Assembly (NCBI GenBank): GCA_963839645.1
Contig: CAWIVZ010000003.1
Coordinates: 248,001 to 312,000 of the forward strand
Origin: PALSA-911 sp963839645
GTDB lineage: Bacteria > Pseudomonadota > Alphaproteobacteria > Acetobacterales > Acetobacteraceae
Direction of reading: 5' to 3'
DNA: 64,000 nt
Made by a program: the position numbers and the translations under genes. Shown here piece after piece: positions 8,744 to 17,058 of this stretch (positions within the stretch are counted from its first letter, which is position 1; every line of letters begins with the position of its first letter). The notes beneath the pieces were generated by a model. The model did not search any database and was not told the origin of the DNA. It was given only the letters and a program-made list of their open reading frames with translations.

Positions 8744-9633
8744 GACGGGTCGATCACGTGGCGCACGGCGGGGAAATACTCGTCGCCGTAGCCGCCGGCT
8801 TCGGATCGCTGCAGGCGCTGCATCGTCAGTTCGGCGCCTTCGAGGTCGAGGCCGGCTGCCTTTGCCATTTCCAGCGCGTAGGACAGGTCCTTCATGGCGT
8901 AGCGGGTGGAGAAGGCGCGCAGCGGGTAGTTGTTGGGGATCATCGCCTTCATGCCGTGGTTGCGCAGCGCGAAGCTGTCGCCGGAGCCCTTGGCGATTGT
9001 GGAGAGCAGGGTCTCGGGGCTGACGCCGTTGCGCCGCCCGATGGCGAGGGCCTCCGCGAGGGCGCAGACGTTCTGGAACAGCAGCATGTTGTTGAGGATT
9101 TTGACCACCTGCCCGGAGCCGACCGGGCCGCAATGGGTGACGTCGGTGCCCATGGTTTCGAGGATGGGGCGGATATGGGCGAACACGGCATCCTCGGCAC
9201 CGACCATGATGGACAACTCGCCGCGCGAGGCGGCCTCGCGGGTGCGGGCGATCGGCGCGTCGGCGTAGGCGATGCCCAAGCCAGCAAGCCGGGCACCGAT
9301 CTCGCGGGTGATCGCGACCGGGGAGGTGCTGGTGTCCACGACGACCTGGCCGGGCTTCAGCAGCGGCTCGATTTCCGCCAGCACGGACTGCACGGCCGGT
9401 CCGTCCGGTAGCGAGAGCAGGATCAGGTCGCACTGCCCGGCCATTTCGGCCGGGGACATGCCGCGCACGCCGTCGGCGATGACGCGTTGCAGCGGCTCGT
9501 TGCGGCGGTCGTACGCCATGACCGGCAGGCCGGAGCGGCGGGCGAGATGGCCGCACATGGGCTCTCCCATCACACCGAGGCCGATGAAGCCGATGGCGGT
9601 GATCGGGCGCAAGGCGAGGTCTGTCGTCGGCAT
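8740..9633 (-). CDS. NAD(P)-dependent beta-hydroxyacid dehydrogenase (HIBADH family)
   Basis: A 297-residue member of the 3-hydroxyisobutyrate/tartronate-semialdehyde reductase family. The N-terminal Rossmann motif GFIGLGVMGEPM follows about ten residues from the ATG at 9633, which has AGGAAA upstream. The substrate-site signature DAPIARTREAASRGELSIMVG is a variant of the usual DAPVSGG loop (the glycines are partly replaced by RTR). The catalytic Lys lies in GQVVKILNNMLL. The enzyme would oxidise or reduce a 3-hydroxy or aldehyde acid. It forms a two-gene unit with the alpha/beta hydrolase downstream. Confidence 0.85.
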   Translation of the reverse strand: MPTTDLALRPITAIGFIGLGVMGEPMCGHLARRSGLPVMAYDRRNEPLQRVIADGVRGMSPAEMAGQCDLILLSLPDGPAVQSVLAEIEPLLKPGQVVVDTSTSPVAITREIGARLAGLGIAYADAPIARTREAASRGELSIMVGAEDAVFAHIRPILETMGTDVTHCGPVGSGQVVKILNNMLLFQNVCALAEALAIGRRNGVSPETLLSTIAKGSGDSFALRNHGMKAMIPNNYPLRAFSTRYAMKDLSYALEMAKAAGLDLEGAELTMQRLQRSEAGGYGDEYFPAVRHVIDPS

Positions 9634-9737
9634 GTGCGTTTCCTGTCCGTGTTGGCGGTAGTTTAACAGCGCCGCCGGGCCTGTCCAAAGCGGCGGGTTG
9701 GCGGGATAGTGCCGGGTGAAGGTGAAGGAGATGGACG

Positions 9738-10610
9738 ATGCACGCGGCAATTCGGGGAACGCGGATCTATTTCGACATCCAGGGGCCAGGCCTGGTGGCC
9801 GACGGGAACGCGATGCGCGAGCGCCCGGCGGCGTTCGTGATCCATGGCGGGCCGGGCGGTGATCACACCGGCTTCAAGCCGGGCATGGGCGCGTTGGCGG
9901 ACCGGTTGCAGCTGGTCTATTTCGACCATCGCGGCCAGGGTCGCTCGGATCGGGGCGATCCGGCGCTGTACACCCTGGACGAGAACGTGGAGGACATGGA
10001 GGCGCTGCGCCGGCACCTGGGGCTGGAGCGGATCGTTTCCATCGGTACCAGCTACGGCGGCATGGTGGCGATGGCGCATGCGGCCCGCTATCCCGATGCC
10101 GTTTCGCACCTTGTGTTGATCGTTACCGCCGCGCATGGCGGCTTCATTCCGCGCGCCCGGCAGATCGTGCTGGAACGCGGCACGGCGGAACAGCAGCAGG
10201 TCTGCGACACGCTGTGGGCCGGCGGGTTTCGCACCCGCGAACAGCTGCGGCATTACTACGAGGTGATGGGGCCGATGTATTCGCGCCGGTACGATCCGGT
10301 GGCCGGCGAGGCAGCGCGGGCGCGGGCGATGCACGAGCCGGAGCCGCTGAACCGGGCGTTCGGGCCGGACGGGTTCCTGCGGACATTCGACCTGCGGGCG
10401 GAACTGGCGCGCATCGCGGCGCCGACGCTGATCCTGGCCGGGCGGCATGACTGGATCTGCCCGCCGGAATTCTCCGAGGAGATCCACCGGCTGATCCCCG
10501 GCTCGGATCTGCGAATTTTCGAGCACAGCAGCCACTCGATCCGCGCCGACGAGCCGGACGCGATGATGGACGCGATCCGCGGCTTTCTGGTCTACACGCG
10601 GCTGCGTTGA
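9738..10610 (+). CDS. Alpha/beta hydrolase, proline iminopeptidase-like
   Basis: A 290-residue alpha/beta hydrolase. It has the HGGPGGDHTGF oxyanion loop typical of the proline iminopeptidase subgroup, the nucleophile elbow IGTSYGGMVAM, the acid Asp in LAGRHDWICPPEF and the His in FEHSSHSIRAD. Despite the subgroup name many such proteins act on esters or amides of small molecules. The start ATG at 9738 has GAAGGAG just upstream. It is followed after 16 bases by a flavin-dependent hydroxylase on the same strand, so the two probably act in one degradative route. Confidence 0.83.
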   Translation: MHAAIRGTRIYFDIQGPGLVADGNAMRERPAAFVIHGGPGGDHTGFKPGMGALADRLQLVYFDHRGQGRSDRGDPALYTLDENVEDMEALRRHLGLERIVSIGTSYGGMVAMAHAARYPDAVSHLVLIVTAAHGGFIPRARQIVLERGTAEQQQVCDTLWAGGFRTREQLRHYYEVMGPMYSRRYDPVAGEAARARAMHEPEPLNRAFGPDGFLRTFDLRAELARIAAPTLILAGRHDWICPPEFSEEIHRLIPGSDLRIFEHSSHSIRADEPDAMMDAIRGFLVYTRLR

Positions 10611-10626
10611 TTTGAAGGGTACCGGC

Positions 10627-11862
10627 ATGACCGCTGAAAAAGACCCGATCCTGATCGCCGGCGCCGGCATCGGCGGGCTGACCTTGGCGCTGTCGCTGCA
10701 CGAGCGCGGCATTCCGTGCATCGTGCTGGAGCAGGCGGACGAGGTGCGCCCGCTGGGGGTCGGCATCAACACGCTGCCGCACGCGATCGCCGAGTTGGCG
10801 GCGCTCGGGCTGCTGCCGGCGCTGGACGCGGTGGGGATCCGCACGCGCGAGCTGATCTATCTGAACCGGTTCGGCCAGGAGGTCTGGCGCGAATTGCGCG
10901 GCACGTATGCGGGACATTCGATGCCGCAATTCTCCATCCATCGCGGACGGCTGCAGGGGGTGATCCATGCAGCCGCGCGCGATCGGCTGCCGGCGGGGAG
11001 CCTGCGCACCGGGCACCGGCTGACCGGGTTCGAGCAGGATGCGGCGGGGGTGACGGCGCAGTTCGCCGATCGTTCGGGCAACCGCCGCGCCTCGCTGCGC
11101 GGCGCGGCGCTGGTGGCCGCCGACGGGATCCATTCGACGGTTCGGGAAATCCTGCATCCGGACGATCCAGGCATACGCTGGCAGGGGATCATGATGTGGC
11201 GCGGCGCGGTGGAGGCCGAGCCGTATCTGGACGGCGAGACCATGGTGATCGCCGGGGACATGGCGGAGAAGCTGGTGCTGTACCCGATCGCCCCGGCCCC
11301 GGGCGGACGGCGGCTGACCAACTGGGTGATCTGCCTGCGCCAGGGCGACGGCAGCGCGCCGCCGCCGGCGCGGGAGGATTGGAGCCGGGTCGGCAAGCTG
11401 GAGGCCATCCTGCCGGCGGCGCGGCGGTTCAGCCTGCCATTCATCGACCTGGAGGCGCTGGTTCGCTCCACGCCCGAGTTCTACGAATACCCGATGTGCG
11501 ACCGCGATCCGCTGCCGTGGTGGACAAAGGGGCGGGTGACCCTGCTGGGGGACGCGGCGCATCCGATGTATCCCGTCGGCTCGAACGGCGCGTCCCAGGC
11601 GATCCTGGACGCGCGTTGCCTGGCGGCGCTGCTGTCCGCGCAGGCGCCGGAAGATGCATTGGCGGCGTATGACGCCGAACGCCGGCCGAAAACGGCGGAA
11701 ATCGTGCGGCTGAACCGGCTGGGCGGGCCGGAGCGGATGGTGGACGAGGTGTCCGCCCGCGCGCCGAACGGCTTTACTCGGTTGGAGGACGTGATCAGCC
11801 GCGAGGAATTGGTGGCGATCGGCCAGGGCTATGCGGCGACGGCGGGGTTCGCGCGGGCGTAG
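10627..11862 (+). CDS. FAD-dependent monooxygenase (aromatic hydroxylase type)
   Basis: A 411-residue group A flavoprotein monooxygenase. The ADP-binding motif IAGAGIGGLTLAL is at residues 8-20, the DG motif in ALVAADGIHSTVR and the second FAD motif in GDAAHPMYPVGSNGASQAI. This order matches 3-hydroxybenzoate and salicylate hydroxylases, which use NAD(P)H and oxygen to hydroxylate aromatics. I chose ATG 10627 over the TTG at 10612 because GAAGGGT lies at the right distance. It follows an alpha/beta hydrolase gene after 16 bases. The precise substrate is not readable. Confidence 0.88.
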   Translation: MTAEKDPILIAGAGIGGLTLALSLHERGIPCIVLEQADEVRPLGVGINTLPHAIAELAALGLLPALDAVGIRTRELIYLNRFGQEVWRELRGTYAGHSMPQFSIHRGRLQGVIHAAARDRLPAGSLRTGHRLTGFEQDAAGVTAQFADRSGNRRASLRGAALVAADGIHSTVREILHPDDPGIRWQGIMMWRGAVEAEPYLDGETMVIAGDMAEKLVLYPIAPAPGGRRLTNWVICLRQGDGSAPPPAREDWSRVGKLEAILPAARRFSLPFIDLEALVRSTPEFYEYPMCDRDPLPWWTKGRVTLLGDAAHPMYPVGSNGASQAILDARCLAALLSAQAPEDALAAYDAERRPKTAEIVRLNRLGGPERMVDEVSARAPNGFTRLEDVISREELVAIGQGYAATAGFARA

Positions 11863-11871
11863 CGGTGGGGC

Positions 11872-12498
11872 CTAGGACGGCGAGACGCTGGCCCAGAAGG
11901 CCGGCAACTGGTCCGCGGTGCCGTTGAAGCGATCCTGGTCGCAATGGCCGATGCCGTTGACGGAGGATGGGGTCGGGATGGTGCCGTCCGTGAACTGCCA
12001 GAGCGAGAAGGCGGTCCAACCCGGCGGCAGCACCGCCTTCGGACCGTATTGCGCCAGCCAGAGCGGGCATTTGGCCAGCACGGGATCGGGGTGGCCGTTG
12101 AGCATCTCCTTCAGGAAATGTCCGCTGTAGAGCACCGGAAACTTCCCGATGGTGTCGAAGATGGTGGTGACGAAGGCCCTCGCCTCCTCCTGGGTCATGG
12201 AGGGGCCGGCGGGGTTGCCCTCCAGGTCCAGCGCCACCAGTTCGTTGCGGGCGGGTTTGGCGACCGAGAGGTAATGCCGCGCCTGCGCGGCGCCATCGGA
12301 GCCGTCGCCGAAGTGATAGGTGCCGAACAGCAGCTTCGCCGCCAGGATCTTCGGCTTGTTGTTCGCAAGCTCGGCGTCAGCCCCCGACAATCCCTGGCTG
12401 GCCTTGTGGATGGCGCCCTTGATGCCGGCGGCGGCGGCGAGGTCGAAGCGAAAATTCGTCCCGTTGTGGTGGGAAATGTCGATGATGGCGTCGATCAT
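11872..12498 (-). CDS. GH25 family muramidase-like glycoside hydrolase
   Basis: A 208-residue protein that begins MIDAIIDISHHNG, the classic first strand of GH25 (Chalaropsis-type) lysozymes, with the Asp in DISHHNG and the acidic pair in LVALDLEGNPAG as catalytic candidates. FGTYHFG and WQFTDG are further family motifs. GH25 enzymes cut the MurNAc-GlcNAc bond of peptidoglycan. The start at 12498 has GGGAGGCAGG upstream, and no signal peptide is seen, so export would need a holin, a non-classical route or lysis. The gene converges on the flavin monooxygenase with about nine bases between. No phage genes are near. Confidence 0.82.
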   Translation of the reverse strand: MIDAIIDISHHNGTNFRFDLAAAAGIKGAIHKASQGLSGADAELANNKPKILAAKLLFGTYHFGDGSDGAAQARHYLSVAKPARNELVALDLEGNPAGPSMTQEEARAFVTTIFDTIGKFPVLYSGHFLKEMLNGHPDPVLAKCPLWLAQYGPKAVLPPGWTAFSLWQFTDGTIPTPSSVNGIGHCDQDRFNGTADQLPAFWASVSPS

Positions 12499-12868
12499 GG
12501 ACCTGCCTCCCTGTGCTGGGCTGGCCGGAGCCAGGGAGGGACCCTGGCCGCGACTGCCGGCCGACCTGAATTTGTTGCGGGATGTTAGCAGATCCCCGCG
12601 GCACGCGAAAGAATTTCGATCGTGGCGCAGAGTCGATCGTTGCGGTCCGCGATGGCGCTCGTTGCGGGTACGCCAAGCTGGCACCCGGCGCCGAACCGGC
12701 CCGGACCAGGGTGAGCGCGGGTAGACGCGTGCGGCCTGCTCGGGCCATTTGCTCAGGCCAGCCATTTCATGCGTTCAGGCGATTCCGCCCGAACGCATAT
12801 TGTTCTAACCTGCGGCAGAGGGCGCGGCGAAGCCGCGCCGGCCGCCGGTCATTGCAGGGATCTGCCGC
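12499..12868. other. Intergenic region, 370 bp, divergent promoter space
   Basis: It separates the divergent GH25 gene and the small secreted-protein gene. Open frames on both strands overlap here, but their residue composition (Arg/Pro/Ala-rich, no domain) marks them as GC-driven artefacts. I see no RNA gene, repeat or convincing sigma-70 promoter. A short palindrome-like AATTTCGATCGTGG patch is the only AT-richer spot. Confidence 0.4.
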
Positions 12869-13360
12869 ATGAGAACGCTGCTCACGCTTGCTCTGGCATT
12901 CGGGTTGTCGGTGGTAGGCCCCGCCTCCCCAGCGCCCGCGTCCCCCTCTGGCGCCGAGGTGCGGGGCGGCAGCGGCTTCATGCTCGCCGCCATCGTCGCG
13001 TCCCATTCGCCGCTGCTGCGGGCCGGTCAGAAACGGCTGGTCGCGCGGCTGGCGGAAGGAAAAATCGGCGGCGCGGCCGGGGAGATCCGGGTGACGGCGG
13101 ATGCCATACGCTGCCGGGCGAGCAACGTGGACATCACCGCGCGCGGCTGCGAGCTGACATTCGGGAGCCGGAAGGTCGTGCTGCGGGGACGCGGCGCCCA
13201 TGAGCTGGCGGCAACGCTGGCCGAGGCCGGGGCGGTTGCCGACGCGGCGGCCGGCACGGTCTATATCGGGCTGTCGAATCTGACCTGCGTCATCTCGCCG
13301 GACGAGTTGCTCCAGCGGGGCGGCGGTGGGGCGGTCTGCCGGTTCGATCCGGTGCAATGA
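12869..13360 (+). CDS. Small predicted secreted protein, function unknown
   Basis: A 163-residue protein with a typical Sec signal peptide (MRTLLTLALAFGLSVVG, cut after about residue 22-26). The mature part is basic near RAGQKRLVARLAEGK and has three cysteines in a block IRCRASNVDITARGCELTF plus two near the end (LTCVISPD and AVCRFDP), which would suit disulfides in the periplasm. No known domain is recognised. A longer open frame on the opposite strand (12767-13408) lacks any domain or signal and is judged to be a shadow. The gene ends before a strong terminator that it shares with the convergent rplI operon. Confidence 0.55.
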   Translation: MRTLLTLALAFGLSVVGPASPAPASPSGAEVRGGSGFMLAAIVASHSPLLRAGQKRLVARLAEGKIGGAAGEIRVTADAIRCRASNVDITARGCELTFGSRKVVLRGRGAHELAATLAEAGAVADAAAGTVYIGLSNLTCVISPDELLQRGGGGAVCRFDPVQ

Positions 13361-13423
13361 GCGGCTGGAGAATGACCCCGGCGTAGAAAGACCCAGATGT
13401 AGAAACACCGGGGCGGAATCAAA

Positions 13424-13449
13424 CGGGGGGCTCCGGCTGGAGCCCCCCG
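13424..13449. terminator. Bidirectional intrinsic terminator
   Basis: Perfect 11-bp stem CGGGGGGCTCC / GGAGCCCCCCG with a GGCT loop, between the convergent small secreted-protein gene and rplI. The minus-strand side is followed by GTTTGATT and the plus-strand side by CTTTCGT, so it can serve both transcripts, with the better T-rich tail for the rpsF-rpsR-rplI operon. Confidence 0.8.
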
Positions 13450-13488
13450 CTTTCGTATGAACCGGCCTCCGGTGGAGGCCGAGCCTTC

Positions 13489-14052
13489 TCAGATGTCGGG
13501 CTGCTCGCCGTTCGGATCGAACAGTTCGAGCGGCTCGGCGGCGTCTTCCTCGGCGGCCAGGCCGACCGCTTCGCCACGGACCTGCTTTTCAGCTTCCTCG
13601 GGGCTGCGGGCGACGTTGACGGTCACCGGGATGGAGACTTCCGGATGCAGCACGACGCGCACTTCGGTCAGGCCCAGGGTCTTGATCGGCGCCGGCAGGA
13701 TGACCTGCTGGCGGGAGACACTGAGGCCGGACTCGGTGCACATGTCGGAGATGTCGCGCGGGGTGACCGAGCCATACAGGCTGCCCAATTCGCCGGCCTG
13801 GCGAATGATCACGACCGTGAGGCCGCCCACGCGCTCGGCGATGCGCTCGGCTTCCTCGCGGCGCTTGATGTTCTGCGCTTCCAGCTGGGCGCGCTGTTCG
13901 GCGAACTGCGCGACGTTGGTCTTGCTGGCGCGGATCGCCTTCTTCTGGGGAAGCAGGAAGTTGCGGGCATAGCCCGGCTTCACCTTCACCACGTCGCCCA
14001 TCTGGCCGAGCTTGTCGACGCGCTGGAGCAGGATCAGTTCAACGGCTGCCAT
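13489..14052 (-). CDS. rplI: 50S ribosomal protein L9
   Basis: A 187-residue L9. The N-terminal rRNA-binding domain shows the signature GQMGDVVKVKPGYARNFLLPQ (about residues 16-36), a long connecting helix follows (NVAQFAEQRAQLEAQN...), and the C-terminal domain ends in an acidic tail (AAEEDAAEPLELFDPNGEQ) that makes it longer than the usual 150 or so residues. It is the last gene of the rpsF-rpsR-rplI operon, 12 bases after rpsR, and ends at the strong terminator at 13424-13449. Confidence 0.97.
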   Translation of the reverse strand: MAAVELILLQRVDKLGQMGDVVKVKPGYARNFLLPQKKAIRASKTNVAQFAEQRAQLEAQNIKRREEAERIAERVGGLTVVIIRQAGELGSLYGSVTPRDISDMCTESGLSVSRQQVILPAPIKTLGLTEVRVVLHPEVSIPVTVNVARSPEEAEKQVRGEAVGLAAEEDAAEPLELFDPNGEQPDI

Positions 14053-14064
14053 GATGCGTGCTCC

Positions 14065-14394
14065 CTAGGCCAGAATGTACGGCAGAAGGGCCAGGAAGCG
14101 GGCGCGCTTGATGGCGTTGGCCAGCTCACGCTGCTTCTTGCCGGAAACCGCGGTGATGCGGCTCGGCACGATCTTGCCGCGCTCCGACAGGAAGCGCGAC
14201 AGCAGGCGCACGTCCTTGTAGTCGATCTTCGGCGCGTTCGGGCCGGAGAACGGGCAGGACTTGCGGCGGCGGTAGAACGGACGGCGGGCGCCGGCAGCGG
14301 CGCCAGCGCCGCCAGAGGCTCCACCGGATGCCCCGCCGGGGCCGCCAGGGCCCCCACCGGGACCACGACCGCGGGATTCGGTTGATTCGGACAT
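14065..14394 (-). CDS. rpsR: 30S ribosomal protein S18
   Basis: A 109-residue S18. The core RRPFYRRRKSCPFSG, IDYKDVRLLSRFLSERGKI, PSRITAVSGKKQRELANAIKRARFLALLPY is the full conserved domain. In front of it is an unusual 36-residue Gly/Ala/Ser-rich segment (repeats of GGPGGxxGGA) not seen in most S18 proteins; it may be disordered. The start at 14394 is the only plausible Met. S18 binds S6 in the small-subunit platform, and its gene follows rpsF after six bases. Confidence 0.95.
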   Translation of the reverse strand: MSESTESRGRGPGGGPGGPGGASGGASGGAGAAAGARRPFYRRRKSCPFSGPNAPKIDYKDVRLLSRFLSERGKIVPSRITAVSGKKQRELANAIKRARFLALLPYILA

Positions 14395-14400
14395 GGGTTC

Positions 14401-14923
14401 TTACTCCTCGATCGCCGCGCGGAACTCGTCGCGCTGGGCGCCACGGAAATCGTCACGGCCGCCACGGGGGAATTCCTCGCCGCGGTTGTCGTCACGGGCG
14501 CGATATTCTTCACGGCCTTCGCCGCCGTCGCGCTTGCGTCCGCTCTCGAAGCGGCCCGGCGGCTTGGGACCGCGGAAACCGCGCTCCCGGTCGTCGGGCT
14601 TGCGCGACAGGATGGCGGACGGCTCTTCGGCGTTGATGGCTTCGACGCGGATGGTCATGAAGCGCAGGATGTCTTCATTCAGCCGCAGCTGGCGCTCCAT
14701 CTCGGTGATGAAGGCGGGCTTGGCGTCCAGGCCGAGCAGCATGTAATGGCCCTTCCGGTTCTTCTTGATCCGGTAGGCCAGGCCGCGCAGGCCCCAGGTA
14801 CTCGCGCTTCTGGACAGAGCCGCCATCGGTCTCGAGATTGGCGGCGATCTGGTCAGCAATCGCGTCGACCTGCGCTTGCGTGACATCGTTGCGTGCGATC
14901 AGCACGCATTCGTATAACGGCAT
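14401..14923 (-). CDS. rpsF: 30S ribosomal protein S6, reading frame interrupted by one base
   Basis: The N-terminus MPLYECVLIARNDVTQAQVD to QKREY and the rest WGLRGLAYRIKKNRKGHYMLL lie in different frames. They join near 14796-14800, where one extra base (TAC-C-TGGGG on the minus strand) breaks the codon for the conserved Trp. Removing it gives about 173 residues. S6 is a conserved subunit of the ribosome platform, so a true null here is unlikely and the indel is probably technical. After the S6 fold comes a long charged tail rich in Arg, Gly, Glu and Asp (about residues 110-173), much longer than usual. The gene heads the rpsF-rpsR-rplI operon. Confidence 0.9.
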
Positions 14924-15275
14924 CCGGTACTCCCTCTGGCTTGTCTCCGCCCGCGATCCGGTCTTCGGTTAGGAAGGAAGGACCACACCCCCCAATGGGG
15001 TGGTGGGCATAGCCGGGGAAGGTGCCTGTCCCCCGGCAGGGAAGGCGGGGCGTAAAGCACGGTTTGCCGAATTATGCAACTGCGCGCGTCGGAACGGCGC
15101 GAGAGTGTGGCGGCTTTGTGGCCGGCGCATTGACACGGCGTAACCTTAGAAGCTACGCCCCCGCGCCACGCCTTCGAACGCCACGTCATCCCGCGATCCG
15201 CGTTTGACGGCTTTCGTGCTTCCGACTTCTGACAAGTACAACAGCCGCTTTTGGCCCTTCATGGGACACCCCTCG
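14924..15275. promoter_or_regulatory. Divergent promoter region between rpsF and fabD (352 bp)
   Basis: No convincing gene is seen here; a 61-codon open frame at 15022-15207 is Arg/Pro-rich and lacks a ribosome site. The region must hold the promoters of the ribosomal-protein operon (leftward) and of the fatty-acid operon (rightward). TTGACA at 15130-15135 followed after a 16-17-base gap by a weak CTACGC is the best -35/-10 candidate for fabD. CCACCCCATTGGGGGGT around 14983-15005 is a G/C inverted repeat in the rpsF leader; autoregulation of rpsF by S6:S18 is known in other bacteria, but the motif was not identified with confidence here. Confidence 0.4.
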
Positions 15276-16259
15276 ATGCCAGTGCATGCGTTCATTTTTC
15301 CCGGCCAGGGCAGCCAGTCCGTCGGCATGGGCCGCGACCTCGCCGCCGCCTTCAGCTCCGCGCGGGAGGTGTTCCAGGAGGTCGACGAGGTTTTGCAGCA
15401 GAAGCTGTCCAAGCTGATGTTCGAGGGGCCGGCGGAAGAGCTGACCCTGACCGAGAACACCCAGCCGGCGCTGATGGCGATGTCGCTGGCGGTGCTGCGG
15501 GTGCTGGAGGCCGAGGGCGGCTTCAGGCTGGCGCAGAAGGCGGTGCTGGTGGCCGGTCATTCGCTGGGCGAATACAGCGCCCTGGCGGCGGCGGGCAGTT
15601 TCTCCATCGCCGACACGGCGCGGCTGCTGCGCCTGCGCGGCCAGGCGATGCAGAAGGCGGTTCCGGCCGGCGAGGGCGCGATGGCGGCGTTGCTGGGCGT
15701 GGAGATGGATCAGGCCATCGCGATCTGCGAGGAAGCGGCGCTGGTGCCCGACAGCATCACCGCGGAACGCCCCAGCGGCGTGCGCCAGGTGGTGGAGCCG
15801 GCCAATGACAATGGCGGCGGACAGGTGGTGATCTCCGGCCATCGCACGGCGGTGGAGCGGGCGATCGAGGTGGCCAAGGCGCGCGGCGTGCGCCGGGCGA
15901 TGCTGCTGCCGGTGTCGGCGCCGTTCCATTGCGCGCTGATGGCGCCGGCGGCGGACGCGATGGCCGAGGCGTTCGAGAAGACCCCGCCGGGCGCGCCGCT
16001 GGTGCCGCTGATCGCCAATGTCTCGGCCGCCAAGGCGACCGATCCGGCCACGATCCGGGACGGGCTGATCCGGCAGGTGACCGCCACCGTGCGCTGGCGC
16101 GAGAGCGTGCAGGCGATGACGGCGATGGGCGTGGACAGCTTCCTGGAGCTCGGCGCCGGCAAGGTGCTGGCCGGGCTGGTCAAGCGGATCGCGCCGGACG
16201 CCGCGGGCCTGTCGGCCGGCACGCCGGCCGAGATCGAGGCGATGCTGAAGGCGCTCTGA
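15276..16259 (+). CDS. fabD: Malonyl-CoA:ACP transacylase
   Basis: A 327-residue FabD, which loads malonate from CoA to acyl carrier protein for type II fatty-acid synthesis in the cytoplasm. It has the N-terminal GQGSQ motif (residues 10-14), the nucleophile elbow GHSLGEYSA (Ser96) and the His of SAPFHCALM. The start ATG at 15276 places the conserved FPGQGSQ where it belongs; an in-frame upstream ATG at 15261 adds five residues. It is the first gene of fabD-fabG-acpP-fabF. An insertion-like stretch around SGVRQVVEPANDNGGG is longer than in the E. coli protein. Confidence 0.95.
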   Translation: MPVHAFIFPGQGSQSVGMGRDLAAAFSSAREVFQEVDEVLQQKLSKLMFEGPAEELTLTENTQPALMAMSLAVLRVLEAEGGFRLAQKAVLVAGHSLGEYSALAAAGSFSIADTARLLRLRGQAMQKAVPAGEGAMAALLGVEMDQAIAICEEAALVPDSITAERPSGVRQVVEPANDNGGGQVVISGHRTAVERAIEVAKARGVRRAMLLPVSAPFHCALMAPAADAMAEAFEKTPPGAPLVPLIANVSAAKATDPATIRDGLIRQVTATVRWRESVQAMTAMGVDSFLELGAGKVLAGLVKRIAPDAAGLSAGTPAEIEAMLKAL

Positions 16260-16320
16260 CGCGCGATTCTGGCCATAAGGCGCTGAAGCGCCAAGAACCA
16301 TCAGGACAGGAAACGACAAA

Positions 16321-17058
16321 ATGTTCCGTTTGGACGGCAAGACGGCCCTGATCACCGGCGCCTCGGGCGGCATCGGCGCCGGCATCGCGCGCGCCATGCA
16401 TGCCCAGGGCGCGATCGTCGCGCTGTCCGGCACGCGGGTGGACGCGCTGGAGACGCTGGCCGGGGAACTGGGCGAGCGGGCGCATGTCTGCCCTGCGGAC
16501 CTGAGGGACCCGGCGGCGGCCGACGCGCTGGTGGCGGCGGCCGAGGCGGCGGCGGGGCCGCTGCATGTCCTGGTCAACAATGCCGGCTTCACCCGCGACA
16601 TGCTGGCGCTGCGCATGAAGGACGAGGACTGGCAGGCGGTGCTGGACGTGGATCTGACCGCGCCGTTCCGCCTGGCCCGCGCCGCGCTGCGCGGCATGCT
16701 GCGCCGGCGCGCCGGGCGGATCATCGGCATTTCCTCCATCGTCGGCGCCACCGGCAATGCCGGGCAGGCCAACTATGCCGCGGCCAAGGCCGGGCTGGTG
16801 GGCATGACCAAGGCATTGGCGCAGGAGGCCGGCTCGCGCGGGGTGACGGTGAATGTGGTGGCGCCTGGCTTCATCGAGACGCCGATGACCGATGCCCTGT
16901 CGGAAGCGCAGCGGGCCAGGCTCGGCGAGCAGATCCCGCTCGGCCGGCTCGGCCAGCCCGCCGATGTGGCCGCCGCGGTGGTGTATCTGGCGTCGGACGA
17001 GGCCGGCTGGGTGACCGGGGCCACGCTGCATGTGAACGGCGGGATGGCGATGCTCTGA
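16321..17058 (+). CDS. fabG: 3-oxoacyl-ACP reductase
   Basis: A 245-residue short-chain dehydrogenase that reduces 3-oxoacyl-ACP with NADPH. It shows TGASGGIG (about residues 12-19), the NNAG motif, the catalytic Ser in GISSIVGATGN and the YAAAK active-site pair. The position between fabD and acpP identifies it as the core FabG rather than one of the many catabolic SDRs. A small hairpin GGCGC-TGAA-GCGCC (16279-16292) lies in the fabD-fabG spacer, and AGGACAGGAAACGAC precedes the ATG. Confidence 0.95.
   Translation: MFRLDGKTALITGASGGIGAGIARAMHAQGAIVALSGTRVDALETLAGELGERAHVCPADLRDPAAADALVAAAEAAAGPLHVLVNNAGFTRDMLALRMKDEDWQAVLDVDLTAPFRLARAALRGMLRRRAGRIIGISSIVGATGNAGQANYAAAKAGLVGMTKALAQEAGSRGVTVNVVAPGFIETPMTDALSEAQRARLGEQIPLGRLGQPADVAAAVVYLASDEAGWVTGATLHVNGGMAML

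Noticed and set aside
12767..13408. A 213-codon minus-strand frame opposite the small secreted-protein gene
   Set aside because: Arg/Pro/Gln-rich with no signal or domain and no ribosome site; the plus-strand gene has a clear signal peptide. The choice is not fully certain.
14780..14810. Programmed ribosomal frameshift in rpsF
   Set aside because: No slippery heptamer or downstream structure of the known kind; seven other genes have similar indels, so a technical cause is simpler.
15022..15207. A 61-codon plus-strand frame in the rpsF-fabD gap
   Set aside because: Arg/Pro-rich, no ribosome site, and likely part of the promoter region.
15186..16772. A 528-codon minus-strand frame across fabD and fabG
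   Set aside because: Composition (Arg/His/Gln/Gly) and full overlap with well-identified fab genes mark it as a shadow.
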